From Filosporella fistucella (lineage: Eukaryota > Ascomycota > Leotiomycetes > Helotiales), in NCBI GenBank assembly GCA_030077755.1, contig JAQJZZ010000017.1, positions 1,240,001 to 1,304,000 on the forward strand: 64,000 nucleotides of DNA, read 5' to 3'. How positions within the stretch are numbered: the first letter of the stretch is position 1; each line of letters begins with the position of its first letter. A model generated the notes under the pieces. That model saw only the letters and a list, made by a program, of their open reading frames with translations. It had not been told where the DNA came from and did no database searches. Position numbers and translations under genes: made by a program. This document shows positions 30,349-43,300 of this stretch, one piece after another.

Positions 30349-33300
30349 TCAGTTGCCCCGCCGCGGATCTGGCTTCTCCAGAAGCCCACCGATATCTACA
30401 CGACCACTCCGATCATCTCTCCGTTGACTCGAGCTTTCGCCACGCTGATCTCGAATTGGGGGCAGTTGAAGATCATGTTGCCGTTGGGGTTGCGTAGGAG
30501 GGAGCTCGCTGCGGGGAGTTTGATAAGGAGTTTGACCTTGAGGGAAATCAGGTCTTGCTTGAGTTTGAGTATATAGTGGCATATTGGCAGGTTGTTGCTG
30601 CATGGTCTGTCCCATAGGGCCAGGGGCAAAAACAGTCATGTCACCGCGCGGGTCGCCGAAGCCAGGATTCGCTCCAAAAGGAGATGCGGTTGGATTTGGT
30701 TGAAATCCCTGTTGGGGGGTCTGGTAACCATACTGGGATTGGGATTGGGATTCTCGGGACCACGATTCTCTCGTATATGGTGATGAAGCGGTTTGTTGAA
30801 ATGGTTGTGGTGCTGGAGGTACTTGGACTAGAAGGACGATAAAATACGTCGATTCTTTCTTCGCTAGCCCAAGACGAACTTGGAATGTTCTTTGCTGACC
30901 GTCTGGTCCGAGAAATGTAAAAGTTTCCTGACGATCAGTTCTGACTTGTCCCACATCTTCAGGTCCAAACCCTACGGATTGGATGGTACGATCCTCATCG
31001 AACCGAACCATGTAAATTGGCGGGAGGTAATTCGGCTCTCTTTCCCGACGCTCGTCCTCAAAACTTCTCTGAAGACGAGCAACCTTTTCACGATCGGGAC
31101 CACCCACAATATCCTGCAACTTGCGCCCAAAAATTGCTGGTCCGCTCAACCCAATAGTCTCACCAAAACTTTGGGTAGTTTTAACAAGTTGCATTTCCAT
31201 GGTGAGATAAGCGCAAGCTGGTTCTAGCGGTGGACCCATTCTTGGCGTTGGTGGCATCTGCGCTCCGTATATATTGGCATCTGAAGCCGATGCATGCTCT
31301 ATGTACCTCGGTGCCATCGGTCCACTCATTTGGCCTCCTTGTGATTTCAAAACTCTATAGGAGTTGGATCTTTGGAGCGTATCCACATATGCTCCATGAT
31401 CAGCGGGATGATAAGATACCGGCCGTCTCATGGCTACATCTGGATGATGATACCCAGGGCCGACACCTTCATATCGTGGTTCTCTCTCATCTCTCAGACG
31501 TGGGCGACCCCTTTTCTTGTGTTGTACATCCACGCAGGCGTCTTCCTTTCCATTACTCAGGCAGCGGGAACATGGTCGTTGGGCTGCAATCACCGTCAGC
31601 AAATTGAAGTCTAATCTCAAGGCAAAATGACCAAGCAATAGCCCGAGAACAACCAGGCAACATAAGGAAATTGGCGCAAATGCTAATTAATTTGGGGTTG
31701 TCGAAAACACTGGATCAAGCAAGTGGAAACCTGAAACCGCCCCTCCGAGAGAGCCGTCTCGACTTTCAATGATCCAATGGTCGGTTGTTCACTGGATACG
31801 AACCTTCCGCCGGATCTGGCTGTACCACCATAAAAATAGAGTCGCACTCGTCTCAAGCCGGTTCGTCTGAAACGGGGTGTGAATCCGGATCTTGTTGCAT
31901 GCAAACTTTGGTGCAGGATCAAATCCCAGGCCCGAATGTCAATTGCTGTAGGATCTGGCGAACCCGACAAATTTTTCACGGCAGTCGATCTGCCGCTGCA
32001 AAGCTGCCAGAGCTAAGATATCAAGAATTTGGCAGCCCAATCCCTCGTCGACTGAATGTTACCAGCAGCGGGATGTGGTGGACGCGGGACACTGGTCTTT
32101 GCTATTCAGTCGCTCCATGCCGCATATAGAATGTGGATTGACACTTAACGCACGCACTTGGGTGCATTCAGGTTCAGCCCCCTCCCGCTAAGTGCTGGAT
32201 GGCAGGTCTGCCACTGCCACTGCTGCCACTCCACCGGTTCAAACCCGCCAATCGGGCTACGCGACCCCGCGATTGCGCATTCCAAGCGAGTGGACAATTT
32301 TTGACAGACAACTTTGACCCTGAACTGAATTGGACCACCCGACCCGACACGCCGCGAGCGAGCGAGCGAGCCAGCCATCATCCACAAGCCACAGTCATGG
32401 AAATTGCCATCTTTGACATTGACATTGACAATGCATCGCATAGAGCTGCGCAAGATGCTGCAGTGTTGCTTGACCGACCGTGTGCCAGATTTCAGTCCAC
32501 AGCACAGCATTCATTCATACCGTGGCGCTGCATGGCTATTTGTACTCGCTGGAGCGGGGTAAGATGCGACATTTCCTTTCGGGTTCAACCATGGTGGCTG
32601 AACACATCTTCGAAATTTCCCAGTGTGCCAATAAATTGTGCCATCCGACTTCGCATTAGAACTGTCTAGTCCGAATTGGGTGCACTGCCAGTTCATGGCA
32701 CACAAAAAGCATCGTTCTCCAGCTCAAGCTCGGCTGGGTATGACCACGAAAGGATAGAAAAAAGGAAATACACATGAGGATTGCTAAAACAAACGTACCG
32801 TCACACCTATATCCAGTTAGCTTTGTCTACTGTAAAAACACATCAGAAACCTACCTAAGATGCGCCCTTTTGCAAGGTACACACGCCGATGCGACATGCC
32901 CTTTTGTCTTTCTCTGCTGTTTCGGTGATGTAAACTCGGGCGCCTCCCTGATTGGCGGTCTATCCGGCGTCGAGAAGGGCGCGGGAGGCTGCGGGGGAAG
33001 AGAAGGATAACCAATATGTTGTTGCTGCTGCTGATGTTGTTGTTGTTGATGATGTTGTTGTGGGGGCAGTTGCGCAAGTGGTTGATACTGGAGTTGTGCT
33101 GGGGGCATATGCTCAAGTCTATATGGCCCTGGGAATGGTTGTGGTATTTGATTTGGTGGATAACCTTGCATTGGATGTCCCCTCTGTTCTGAATGCTCTA
33201 ATAGTGGTGTTTGTATTCCCCGAAAGACGTCCTGCGAACCCGATCCATAGCTTCCATGGCCACGATCGCTGGAGTCGGGATTTCGTCTTGGTGGAAGCGG

Positions 33301-33465
33301 CGGAGATCCTGACATGGGCGGAGAGGGGTATGCCCTTGAACGAGCACTGTCGGACACCGCTCTGGCCCAACTCAGATCAAGAGAGAAGCGCGCCAGGTCT
33401 GATTTACCTCGACGTTCGCCGAGTGTGATGTACGGATTGTCGCGATGAGATGTTGAGGATTGCAT
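30349..33465 (-). CDS. Zn2Cys6 transcription factor with PAS-like region; 8-nt microexon
   Basis: Exons are 33465-32855, 32806-32799 (8 nt) and 31583-30349, giving 617 residues. Exon 1 ends in CVPCKRAHL plus two bases; exon 3 starts inside the cluster at QRPCSRC. Only the microexon GTGTGACG, flanked by ATATAG and GTACGT, supplies Arg204-Cys205-Asp206 and the first base of Ala207. The result is CVPCKRAHLRCDAQRPCSRC followed by LSNGKEDAC, that is CX2CX6CX5CX2CX8C. The cluster is followed by KKRGRPRLRDE, an AT-hook-like basic stretch, then a PAS-like region at about 300-430 (ACAYLTMEMQLVKTTQSFGE, FTFLGPDGQQRTFQVRLGLA, YFIVLLVQVP). The N-terminus and C-terminus are Pro/Gln-rich. Intron 1 is 48 bp; intron 2 is 1215 bp, very long for such fungi. 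A nuclear regulator; targets are unknown. Confidence 0.92.
31584..32798 (-). other. 1.2-kb intron within the zinc-cluster codons
   Basis: The intron runs from GTACGT after the microexon to GATTGCAG before exon 3. No coding exon can fit between, because the cluster spacing is fixed. Open frames on the + strand at 31785-32129 and 32199-32669 lack family character. It may hold regulatory elements or an antisense or intronic RNA; nothing in the sequence proves one. Confidence 0.7.
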
Positions 33466-34399
33466 GGAAAAGATGGCACAAAAGTGGTGACGTTCGTCCA
33501 AATTGCTCGATCGAAGTTTCGCAAGCGCCCGACTTCTTTCGAAAGGTGTATGGTTTATTGATGTTCCGTTTTGCTGAATCTTAGCATGCTCTTGAGTCTG
33601 TTTCGATTATTCCACCAGCTATACTGTAAGGTCGAGAGATTAATTGGTCCTATACTTTACTTAGCATCAAAGCCGCAAGGTAACACCTCTTGGGAGACTG
33701 ACCTTTGGCAGACCCGGAAATATCGAATCAAGTGGTCAGCGCAGTCTGAAGCTCCGGGATATTGTTGGAGAGCTTGGATGATATATAAGATGCAGGTCAA
33801 AAGGCGTAGGCTAAAAAGCCAGTCTCTTGATCGAATGCGCTAGTTCCAGTTTGACTGAGACAAGATCGGACAAGACATAAACTGCAGGTAATACTGCAGG
33901 CGCAGACTTGTTGGTGAGAGCAACTGACGTGGTCGGAGAGCTGCAGCGGGTAGATTTACAATAGGAGGTGCAACGTGCGAGACGATCGAGGTGGAGGTAG
34001 AATATTTGTTGTCTCAACAGCTCGGGGAAAGAAGCTACAACCAGTCGGGATTTTGTAGAGGAGTATTATCGTCTTCAACGAATTCGGTGCAATTAATCGT
34101 AATCGTGACAATAAGTAGGGAAGATAGTTAAATGGTGGTACTGGACAAGTCGAGGGGTAAATATTAAAGATGGAATGGAACCAAGAAAAAAATGTAGCCA
34201 GGATACAAAGCGTGTCTGTGGTACTGGATCTCAAACAATAATGGGCAAGGCGGAGGTGATAAGTCTGGTACGGGACTCGGGAGAGTCAAGCTGGCTGGCA
34301 GGGGAAAGAAGGTAGGTAGTAGCAAGCTGGGTAGGTCGTAGTCGAAGAACAGGTACCGCCTGGTTCAAAGTTGATATTTCAGTGGGGGAGGTACTGTAT

Positions 34400-34447
34400 G
34401 GAGTAGGTAGGGTGTAGGTAGGTAAGGTAGGGTGTAAGGTAGGGTAT
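34400..34447. repeat. GGTAGGTA/GGTAGGGT cluster
   Basis: Seven or so GTAGG-containing units follow one another with slight spacing changes. They are of unknown function. Confidence 0.65.
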
Positions 34448-35494
34448 GCCAAGGTATCGATAAGGGGAGGCTTGCACGCTTAACGGAAGCGGGTGTAGCG
34501 GTTGGGTAGGTTCGTAGCTTCGTAGTGGGGAGTGGGAAAATTGTATGCCGTACAAAAAGAGTCGTCTGGAAAGTATCGTACTAAATTGAAGTAAAGTAGA
34601 GTAGCTTTTTCGTAAAAGACAGACCAGAAGTTTAGGTGAGTTTTTGGAGACACGGCGAGACAGAACGTACGCACGTCCGAATGAACGCACGGTGTTAGAT
34701 TTGCGTGGTGGTTATGGCTGTGGTGACGGGGTCCTTTCTTGTGGTTTGGGTGTGCTGCTAGCGATTGAAAAGATGAGTGTCTCTTCTTTCTTCCAGATAG
34801 AAATCAAGCAAATAATTCGAGTGCAAAGTGTTTGTTGATACGGTGAGAGACAAAAGGTAAAAAGGGCAATTACTGCTAAGGTAAAAATGGGAAATTTAGC
34901 ACTCACTGGATGAACGGTGGTGTAGTGTATATCTTAGTGTGGCTTCCCAACTTCTCTGATTCGGATTCTGGCTTTCGGTTTTGGTTTTGGTTCTGATTCT
35001 GATCTGACGCTGCTAAGTTCTAGCTGCGAACTGCCAAATCCTAGTTGTTCCCAAAATGCTACTCATAACAGTTAGACACAATTTAGAAAAAATATATGTC
35101 GGTTATCCGTAGTCAGGCCTACCTAGTAACTACCTTCGGCCGGGGCGCAGGGATACGCTAGCTCGACAGGGTCTCTGAATTGAAGGACGTGCTCTCGCCT
35201 GAACCGACAGGGGAGGGGTGAGATGGCTGATGGATGGGACGAGATGGGATGGATACAGTAGGATGTTGATCGCTTTGCGTACTTGTACACTTAATCCGTG
35301 CCCCTGCTGAACTTTAGTTTAGGTCTCCGAGATTCAACTCCCTCAGTTCCTGGCCGGGATCGAAGGTGATCCATCAATCATTCTCATCAGGAGGGACCGA
35401 GAGGTCTTGAGATGACTTGGAGACAATTGGGGGTTGAGATGAAGATGGTATGAGCTAATATGAGTGGGTAACAAAGCTAGGTAGAGTGATGATT

Positions 35495-35511
35495 AAAAAA
35501 AAAAAAAAAAA
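35495..35511. repeat. Poly-A run of 17
   Basis: A homopolymer run in non-coding sequence. It is prone to sequencing error. Confidence 0.8.
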
Positions 35512-38510
35512 GGAAGGACTTCTTCGGATTTCAGGGGATGGATGATATCTATCGTCGTCTATGCTTCTACTTCTGCGTCGGCAGACTGTTGCGAAAGCAT
35601 CATCATCATCATAGCCATCATACAACTCTAAATCAGTCATGGCTTCTCCGGTTTGAAGAATCTCTCGCTGAAGAAGCCCATGAAATCACCGAAATGCATG
35701 CATTGGTTGAGGTGAGTCTTCAAGTGAGCAGGTGCAATTTGCATGTCTAGTTTGAGCTCAATGCAATAGCCTAGGCCCAGTTGTGACATGCATGCAATTG
35801 CTCGCTCACCTTCTCTTAGAGTATTGTACATTTCATAGTCCACTTGAACTCCATGCAAGAATACCATCCTGTCCCACCTTCACCACGAGAAGGAGAGCCA
35901 TAAGGCAGGACAGCCGCGCTGCAGCACCAATTCCGTGCACTGCTCCATAAGTCGAGGAACAGTCAACGGCAGTGGCGGTAATTAAGCTGCTGGTATGGGG
36001 AAGGGATGTACGGCATTGCTGACGGATACCTTGGAGAACATAGCTAATGAAAAGATGGAAGTCCGTACCTTTTGCAGTTTTTGCCTGATGGAGTATCTAG
36101 CAACGAGGAGTCGCCAGTTCTCCTGATCGAGAAGGTTTACTCGACTTTGCTTAATGGGTAGCTTCGGTATGTAAGACAGCTTAAACAACCCGATCTCGTA
36201 GCTTGCGGCGTATGATTATGAAAGTAATAGAATGGTGATGATCTATGGTTCGAGTAGAGTTAGATTAGAATGCACCGGCCCAGACATGACCAGAGGATGC
36301 TTTTGTTTTTGGGGTTTTGGGGTTGGGATTAAAGTAGGTAGAACCACAATCGGCTTCGGAGGTTGAATGAATGAGTAAGGCGAATCGACGATGAAATCTG
36401 CGTACCTTGTTTAGAGTTCCGAATTCAAGTAAGAAAACCTCCACCTTCCAACAACAACCTTCAATAATCTCCGTATGGCCTGCTTTCCGAACCTTTAATG
36501 TCTCTGCTGCTTGCCGTCTTCGCCGACGAGTCCCAGGGTGATCGTGCCGTGTGCCTCGTCGTGCCGTATCAATCACCGCCACGAATGATCTGTAGAGGGG
36601 TCGATTGGAGAGTAGAGGAGAGGAGGGGAGATGGAAATACAAATACAAATCCCAATCTCAAGTCCAAGTGAAGGTCAAGGACAAGGTCCACGCCCACGTC
36701 CAACTTTTCGAGCCTCCAACGCTCGGTCGGGTTTGCAGCAGCGGCGCCGTGGCCAGCCGGGGAGACAGGGCAAGTAAATAGACAAGGTAATAGAGGTCGT
36801 GCCCAACGGTGGGTGAGCGAATGAAGGAGTAATAAATGAAGCTCTCAGACGGTCGTGGATGCAATGACGGCAGATCCACCTCACCATCTGGGTAGCAAGT
36901 CTTCAAGTAGATAGGCAGGTAGGTAGTCAAGTAGGTAATGAAATGCAATATATATATTATTATCAGTTGTGACGAAAGGCGAACGAACTATATGCCGCCG
37001 CAGGAGAAATAGTCCAGGTACCCGCGCCGGCAGGTCCAAGCCAGAAGCTGGCCAGTGATCAAAGTGTCATTCATGCTTTCTGAACCTTCTCCCTTCTTGG
37101 GACCGCCAAACCTCACCCCATTGCGATAATCCGCAGCCGCTTTGGGCAACGGCCATATTGCTCAGGACCAGCTATTTCCTTTTCTTTCCTATTTCCCACA
37201 CGCTGTTGCGGAGGTTTAACAAACATCCTGCTCGCCCATCAAACCAAGAGGGGGGCCGTAATTTCCTCGATATCAGTGAGATTCCGAGCCGAGCAAAAAC
37301 TAAGGTAAGTTCAGGTAATATGGCGACGACGATGTTTGGGAGTTGCAGTCATGATGATTGAGATAAAATTATGAGGACGAAGACAGGACGACGATGGGGA
37401 TGCAAATGCTAGAGAATAGTAACAGTTGGCTATAGAGTGTATGTTCAAATCACGACTGAGATGCATATTGGACCAACCAGGAGACGAATTGAGGCTAAAA
37501 TAATATATATTCTACTACATCTGTTCCAACACCGTTGCAGCATCCCACTCTAATCTCACTCCAAATGTACCAAGGTACCATGAAGAATTTGGATCTCGTA
37601 CTGGTAATTACTCTACCTACGATGGTACTCACACACCTTTTCGCTCCCCTCATAGTTTCTCCCCGTCATTCCATGTCTAGCTTTCCCCTCCATCTCCAAG
37701 CCGCACCCCAATAAAATTATCACGGCGCGAAGCCACAGGAAATGACTTTACAGTACCAACACCACTATCAACACGGCTGGCGAATGGTGAATGTTGAATG
37801 TTGATTATTGCCAGTGCCCATCAATCAGTCCCTCCGCCTTCCGGGCATTCGACCATTGCCTCCGCTCATCTACTGGCGAACTGTTCCAACTGTTGACTGC
37901 AAAACAATAGTCCGACCGTCTGGTCGATCCTGATCTGCCATGGTCATCCCGAATCTCCAGACGGGTTGAGCCATCCCATCCCATCCCATCTCATCGTTCA
38001 TCAATCTTCAAAACCTAAACGGATATGCATGCACGTCCAAGGCAAAGCAGGCCGCTGCAGGTCGCCCAAACTGCACCTCCACTGTCACTGTCGGCCAGAT
38101 TGAGCTTGAGATTGAGTTTCTGATGTTTAAGGACGGTAGAGAGGAGAAATAAGGAAGGAGAAGAGACGAGGGTTCCTGGCAGCGATGAATAATCTATGAA
38201 GTTCTCGGGATTAGGTAGGTAGGTGAACGAGGTAAGGTCAGGGTTTGCCATGATCTAGCTATCCATAACGTAGGTATTTAGGCAAGGTAGGTAGGTAACT
38301 ATCGTATTCACCTTTCCTATCAATAGACATGTATAATACACGAAAGATACCTCTACCGAGGGACCTTCTTCATAGACACACACACCAATAGAGCTGATCT
38401 GTAAGTACCTACCTACCTAGGTAACTTGCCTCGTACAGATTCATTATACCCACATCAACTCTCACTCACACTCACCAGTGTCACGCCCTCTCTGATACCT
38501 ACTACTATAC

Positions 38511-38524
38511 AGGTACATGTACCT
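38511..38524. repeat. Perfect 14-bp palindrome AGGTACATGTACCT
   Basis: It is self-complementary and lies next to ACCTACC motifs, so it may be a dimeric binding site. No further evidence was seen. Confidence 0.6.
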
Positions 38525-39344
38525 ACCTGGTACTTACATCCAGCCACATCCAGCCTTTCCTCACCGTTTTTCAAGCTCCCATCCACTTCCATGTCACATC
38601 AAGCGCGGGCATCGATGTTCCTTGTCATCCATCACACACTTTATCTTATTTCTATGCCCAGCTCTTGACCTGGCTGCCTGCCACCTCTGTGCCGTACCTC
38701 TTGTAAGTAAATTCCTCGGTAACTACGGCAAGCGCCACAAAAAATGTCAAAATCAAGAGTCAAGGTCAAGGTTGAGGTGAGGTTGATGGGTCGAAAGGCC
38801 GGTCGGTCGACCGTCTCATCTTTCCATGCTATGCCACGTTGAAGCGATGCAACGACACTTTACTGTAATGTACTACTGTACAGCATTCTTCCTTCCATTC
38901 ACATCTCGTCCCATCTCATCTTCCAAGGTCCCAGCCGTAACCGTAACCGCACCCGCCTCGGAATCTCTTCTCCATCAAACGACCCGCCAGACTGTCCTGC
39001 CCTGTCTGGTCCTTACATCGTTACCTGGCCTTGCTGACTGACCTGCAGCAACTCGATGCGATGTGATGCAGCTCCCGCATGGACAATCAACAATCCTCAA
39101 CCAACATACATCCATCAACCCTCCTCCATCTGAGACCGCGTTGTCGGCTCCTAGGTCATTATTGTTCTCTGTCAGGCATGCAAGCGTCCAGCTGGACCAA
39201 ATCCAGGCTTGTGGCCTTTCAATAATCGACCCGCCTAAAATAGATTTCCTGTTGGTATGCTGCACACCACCAATTGGCAAGCCACACCAGATATCACGAT
39301 CCATACACGAAGTCATGAGATGCCGTGATCACCGCTCAGATTTT

Positions 39345-39450
39345 GAGTCGAATCAAATCAAGCCAAATCAATTCAATTCAAATTAATTCAAACCGCATCC
39401 GAAGTCCAAACTCCAAACCACAATCAAAATCAAAATTTCCTGTCCAAATC
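39345..39450. repeat. Low-complexity AATCAAA/AATTCAA stretch
   Basis: Short irregular units of AATCAA, AATTCAA and CCAAA run for about 100 bp. It has little coding meaning. Confidence 0.6.
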
Positions 39451-42400
39451 AAAACTGCGGAACCAGAAATGCGCCCTCTCCAAGCAGTTAGAGATCTGGG
39501 CAATTTGAGTTTACCATGCCACGCTACTAACAGTCTTCCAGCCTCTCTTGGGACTTTGACAGGGACTGTTATCCCTGGTCTTGACAGCGGTTTGGGGAAA
39601 GTTGCAGCGCGCCGGCGTCAATGACGCCCTCTAGCTTGCTGCAGAAGAGCAAATTGCTGTGTCTTCAGCATGTTCCCGCATCTAACAACGCCATCGTTCG
39701 TGCTTTCGGCCCACCACGGCCCACGCCCTCGGTCCAATGTGACAGCTGCCCGATACGAATTAGTAGATGCTGCTGCAGCAAGAAGCTGCGGAGCACAATG
39801 TACTATACTTGTAAGTACAGTGCTTTCTATCATTTGACTTTGCAGTGGCGTTGTGGAGACTGGGAAAGCCGTTGAACGACACTTGGCTTCTAGAATTTTT
39901 CACGCTGCAGTTGTCCAGCGCACTGTGGGACTTTTATTTTCGCGAACGAACCTCCTGCACCTCACCTGCAATTAATCAATAAGGTACGGAGAAGTGTATG
40001 TATGTTCGGACAACGGACGGATGTAATGTACAGTACTCGTACATCTTGACAGCGCATCAGAATTCATCCAAACGCGCGCGGGTCGATTAAAACCTCAAAC
40101 GAACTCCTGTATGAAATACTTCGGACGGTTCAGAACACCGGACGATCATGCTGACGTTGACGCTTGAGCCTCCTACTCTGGTGAATCGCTGGCCACACTC
40201 AATCAGAATATTTTCCAACATGTTCATCCCCGTTGCGATTCAAAGGAGAATTATCTTTGCAGCAATAACATCACGATCGACAGCTCCGGAAAAGCATAAT
40301 GCGGCCCCACACAATAGCCCTGTCAATAGTTCGCCGACTTTGTCTCTCCACAGTGCAAGTCGAGCTCACTTGCAACACCATGGACTGCCGGAGCATTGAT
40401 AGTTTGATGATGGAGTAAGCCGCAACATCATATCGAGAAATCCACGTTGCTGCCCTGCCATTATTGACTTGTTAATATCCTCACTATGGACAAGGACAGA
40501 GGCTGATTATAGATATCATCATTATGCACACCATCCCTTTCTCAGCCATGTTCATGAGCTTGGACATCATGCATTCGTCTGGGGACGAGTCAGTGTGGTG
40601 AAAAAGCCGACGACAAGCACTTTTTTTGGAGAATACATGACCTTGTAAGCTGGGATCCCTGTGGCGGGGTTCCCGTTATGCTCCTCAATCATGTTCTTTG
40701 TCCGATTATTGGTAGTCTCGTGAGGCAGTGAGACTCTGGAGAAGATTTGCATTGCAGTCGCCAGATGAACGTTTACATTGAAATAAGACGACCCAGAAAT
40801 CACACAACAATGGTTAGTGGTAATGGACCCTCATACTTGGCAACCCATCAAATACACAAGGCCAAAGTGTTGTATGCCCGAAATACCGAGTAGGTGAGCC
40901 TCGGAGGAGCTTCTTCTTTGGAGTATCTCCCAACAGTTGGGCTGTACTGCAATATAATTCGGAACAGCGCAAAGGCACACGGCGAAGAGTGGGTGCAGCC
41001 ACCAGCAGCATTTGGTGACACGGGATTTGATCGGTTCGTTCGGATGGAAGCGAGGAGATGGTCAGGGGAGAGCAGGGCAAGACTCCAAACATAAGATGAA
41101 ATCGTGAGAAGACACAAACCACTGGGCCACCACACGTCAACAGAATTCGGATACCGCATACTCCATCACCAGCCAGCACGACAGATCAGGGCAAGAAGCG
41201 GAACAAGCATGGTCAGGCGCGGATAGTGGCTCGAGCCCACTTCCTGATAATTTCCCGTCGTAGATGGGAAACATGGGAAGTTATTGGACGCTATTGATTG
41301 ATTTCGTCCCTTCTTTCCATGAGATGAGCCAGCCATGAGTCCCATCTCGAAATCTTTTTCCTACCTCCCTGCCTCCGCTCTCTTCTCCACCCATGCATCA
41401 AGTTGCGTTTGATTGCCCTACCCGTCCTGGTTCAATATGAGAATCATCATATAGGTAGACCAGCAAGCTGAGGCCCCTGGGACCGGCTCGTTTAATTCTT
41501 ATGCATGTCCATGTCCATGTCCATGTTCTCTTGGACTGTTCAGCAGACAGAGCAGTTGGATTCGGTGAAGTACGAAGCGCAGGCCCTGCTTCTTCTCACC
41601 TCGTGGCTGTGGCTCCATCCAGCAATATCAACCCCTCCCCCTCTCTTACCCCCTCGCTAAGCTGTGAAATTCCCTCCATCCTTGACTACTTGGTACGTAA
41701 CCCCAAACTCCTTCTGTACTTTTGTCTCCAAACTCTTCTCGACTTGACTGTACAGTACGCATCAGGCCTTATCGGCCAGATCTCAGCTAATCGCACAAGT
41801 CTCGTGCAACCAACACTACATTATTGTCCTGCACAGCGCTGTCCTCAGCTGCACTCAACCGCACGCACTGCGCTGCAGAGGCTCATCCATTCGGGATTGC
41901 GAACGGACACCAGACTGATCTGTGCTCTGGCTCCGGCTCTGGCTCTGTTCTGGCTTTGATTTGATTTTTAATCCTCAGTGCTCTTTCTCCTCCGCTCCTA
42001 CTATTCCTCCGATGCACCAACCAGGCGGACAACAACAGCAAGAATTTAAGATGACATGACAAACTGGCCCGACCTTCCCTTTCCATCACTGTGCCAGCAT
42101 GCCCAGGCGCAGAATTTGTTGTCAGCAGCAACATCACAAATGAAGCAATGAGAGTAGATTGCGCGGTAACCTCATTCGATTGTTCATTGCCAGGATGGCT
42201 GGCTGCAGCAAGCACCGCGCGAAGCGGAGTCACCACGTATTAGGTGTCGAGACGGTACAACAGTTATTGCGAGCAAGATTTGCACCATGGCTAGTTGAAA
42301 TGAAGCCTCGTAATAAAAAGTTCCGAGTCGGCTTCATCGTGTCACATGTGGCTCCAGAGAGCTGAGGCCAGCCGAAAGTGGGACAGCGATATTAAAAAGT

Positions 42401-43300
42401 AATCCATCTCAAACACCCGCTCTAAATGACGTCTCGAAGAGGTAATAGTGATGACCAGGCCCTCCAGGACTTTGAAGCTGGTGATGATGATGATGAAAGT
42501 CGCTGTTGGCTTCCACTGTCCGAGATGGGTCGATCCAGGGAGTGCTTGCAAGATGAAGACGCATTGAACAAGCCGAAACAGGCAACATGTATTGGACGGT
42601 TTGAGCAGTATATACGATGGAGAATGAGCCCGAGAGCAGGGTCTTCCGGAGCAGACAGGGAATTGGATCTGGAAGGCATAATTGATTATCACTCATTTCA
42701 GACGGAGAAATAAAAGGTACACGGTCCATATTTCTGATTTTATTTTCCCGATGGAGCCCTGATGCAATGACCAGTTCGCCATTCAAACCGCTTGCTTGAT
42801 CAAACTTTATCTGAATATCAATCGTGCGTGCGCTGCTTCTTGCAACCGCTGCCAACCCAACTAACCTACGATGTCACTCACACTTCTTTTCTCTCCTCCG
42901 GCATCATGCCACATCGCATCCTCCGTACTTGAATTTGCACATCAATATCAGCATCATCAACTTACAATCCCTCCGCTTTCTCGTCCACAACCACGTTTAT
43001 CCTCGCTCAATCCACCCACACGCGACGTCGGATGGCGCCCCTCCCTTATTCGCTTCCTTATTATGAATGTTTCCGGCACTGTGGTTCGCACAAATGTCCA
43101 AGCCCGTGAAGCCCGCGGCGGCGTAGATCCTGCACATTCGGCGTGGTAGCGAAGGGACCTGGTCGTAGTTGAAGATCATCAGGGAACTGTGCTGCAACTG
43201 TAACTATAGCATGCTGTGTTTTGCGTTGCTCAATACCTACACCTACCTAATTATTGCTTGCAAGTTGCGACTCCAGAGCTTGGCATAATCCACTCCTCCC

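Larger units (their letters stand above)
33466..38200. other. Gene-poor block, part 1
   Basis: No convincing gene was found. The block directly upstream of the microexon-bearing regulator has GGTAGGTA clusters (34400-34447 and 36910-36940), an A17 run (35495-35511), and many short open frames without protein character. Base composition is not obviously AT-rich, which argues against RIP-degraded transposons. It could be a long promoter and 5' leader for the gene at 33465. Confidence 0.5.
38201..43300. other. Gene-poor block, part 2
   Basis: It contains TACCTACC/GGTAGGTA motifs in both orientations (38213-38222, 38287-38300, 38405-38425, 38521-38530), a 14-bp perfect palindrome at 38511-38524, an AATCAAA-rich low-complexity stretch (39345-39450), a GTCCATGTCCATG run (41506-41525) and a CTCTGGCTC run (41924-41955). 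The frame at 42426-42713 is ATG-started and acidic but not recognisable. No gene is called. Confidence 0.5.

Noticed and set aside
32199..32669. 156-codon + frame within the long intron
   Set aside because: Derived from simple repeats and lacks protein-like composition; it may be looked at again if transcripts exist.
35495..35511. A17 run as a possible retroposon tail
   Set aside because: No element body, target duplication or coding remnant flanks it.
42426..42713. 95-codon ATG-started frame in the gene-poor block
   Set aside because: The acidic run comes from a GATGATGAT repeat; no family, promoter or splice support.
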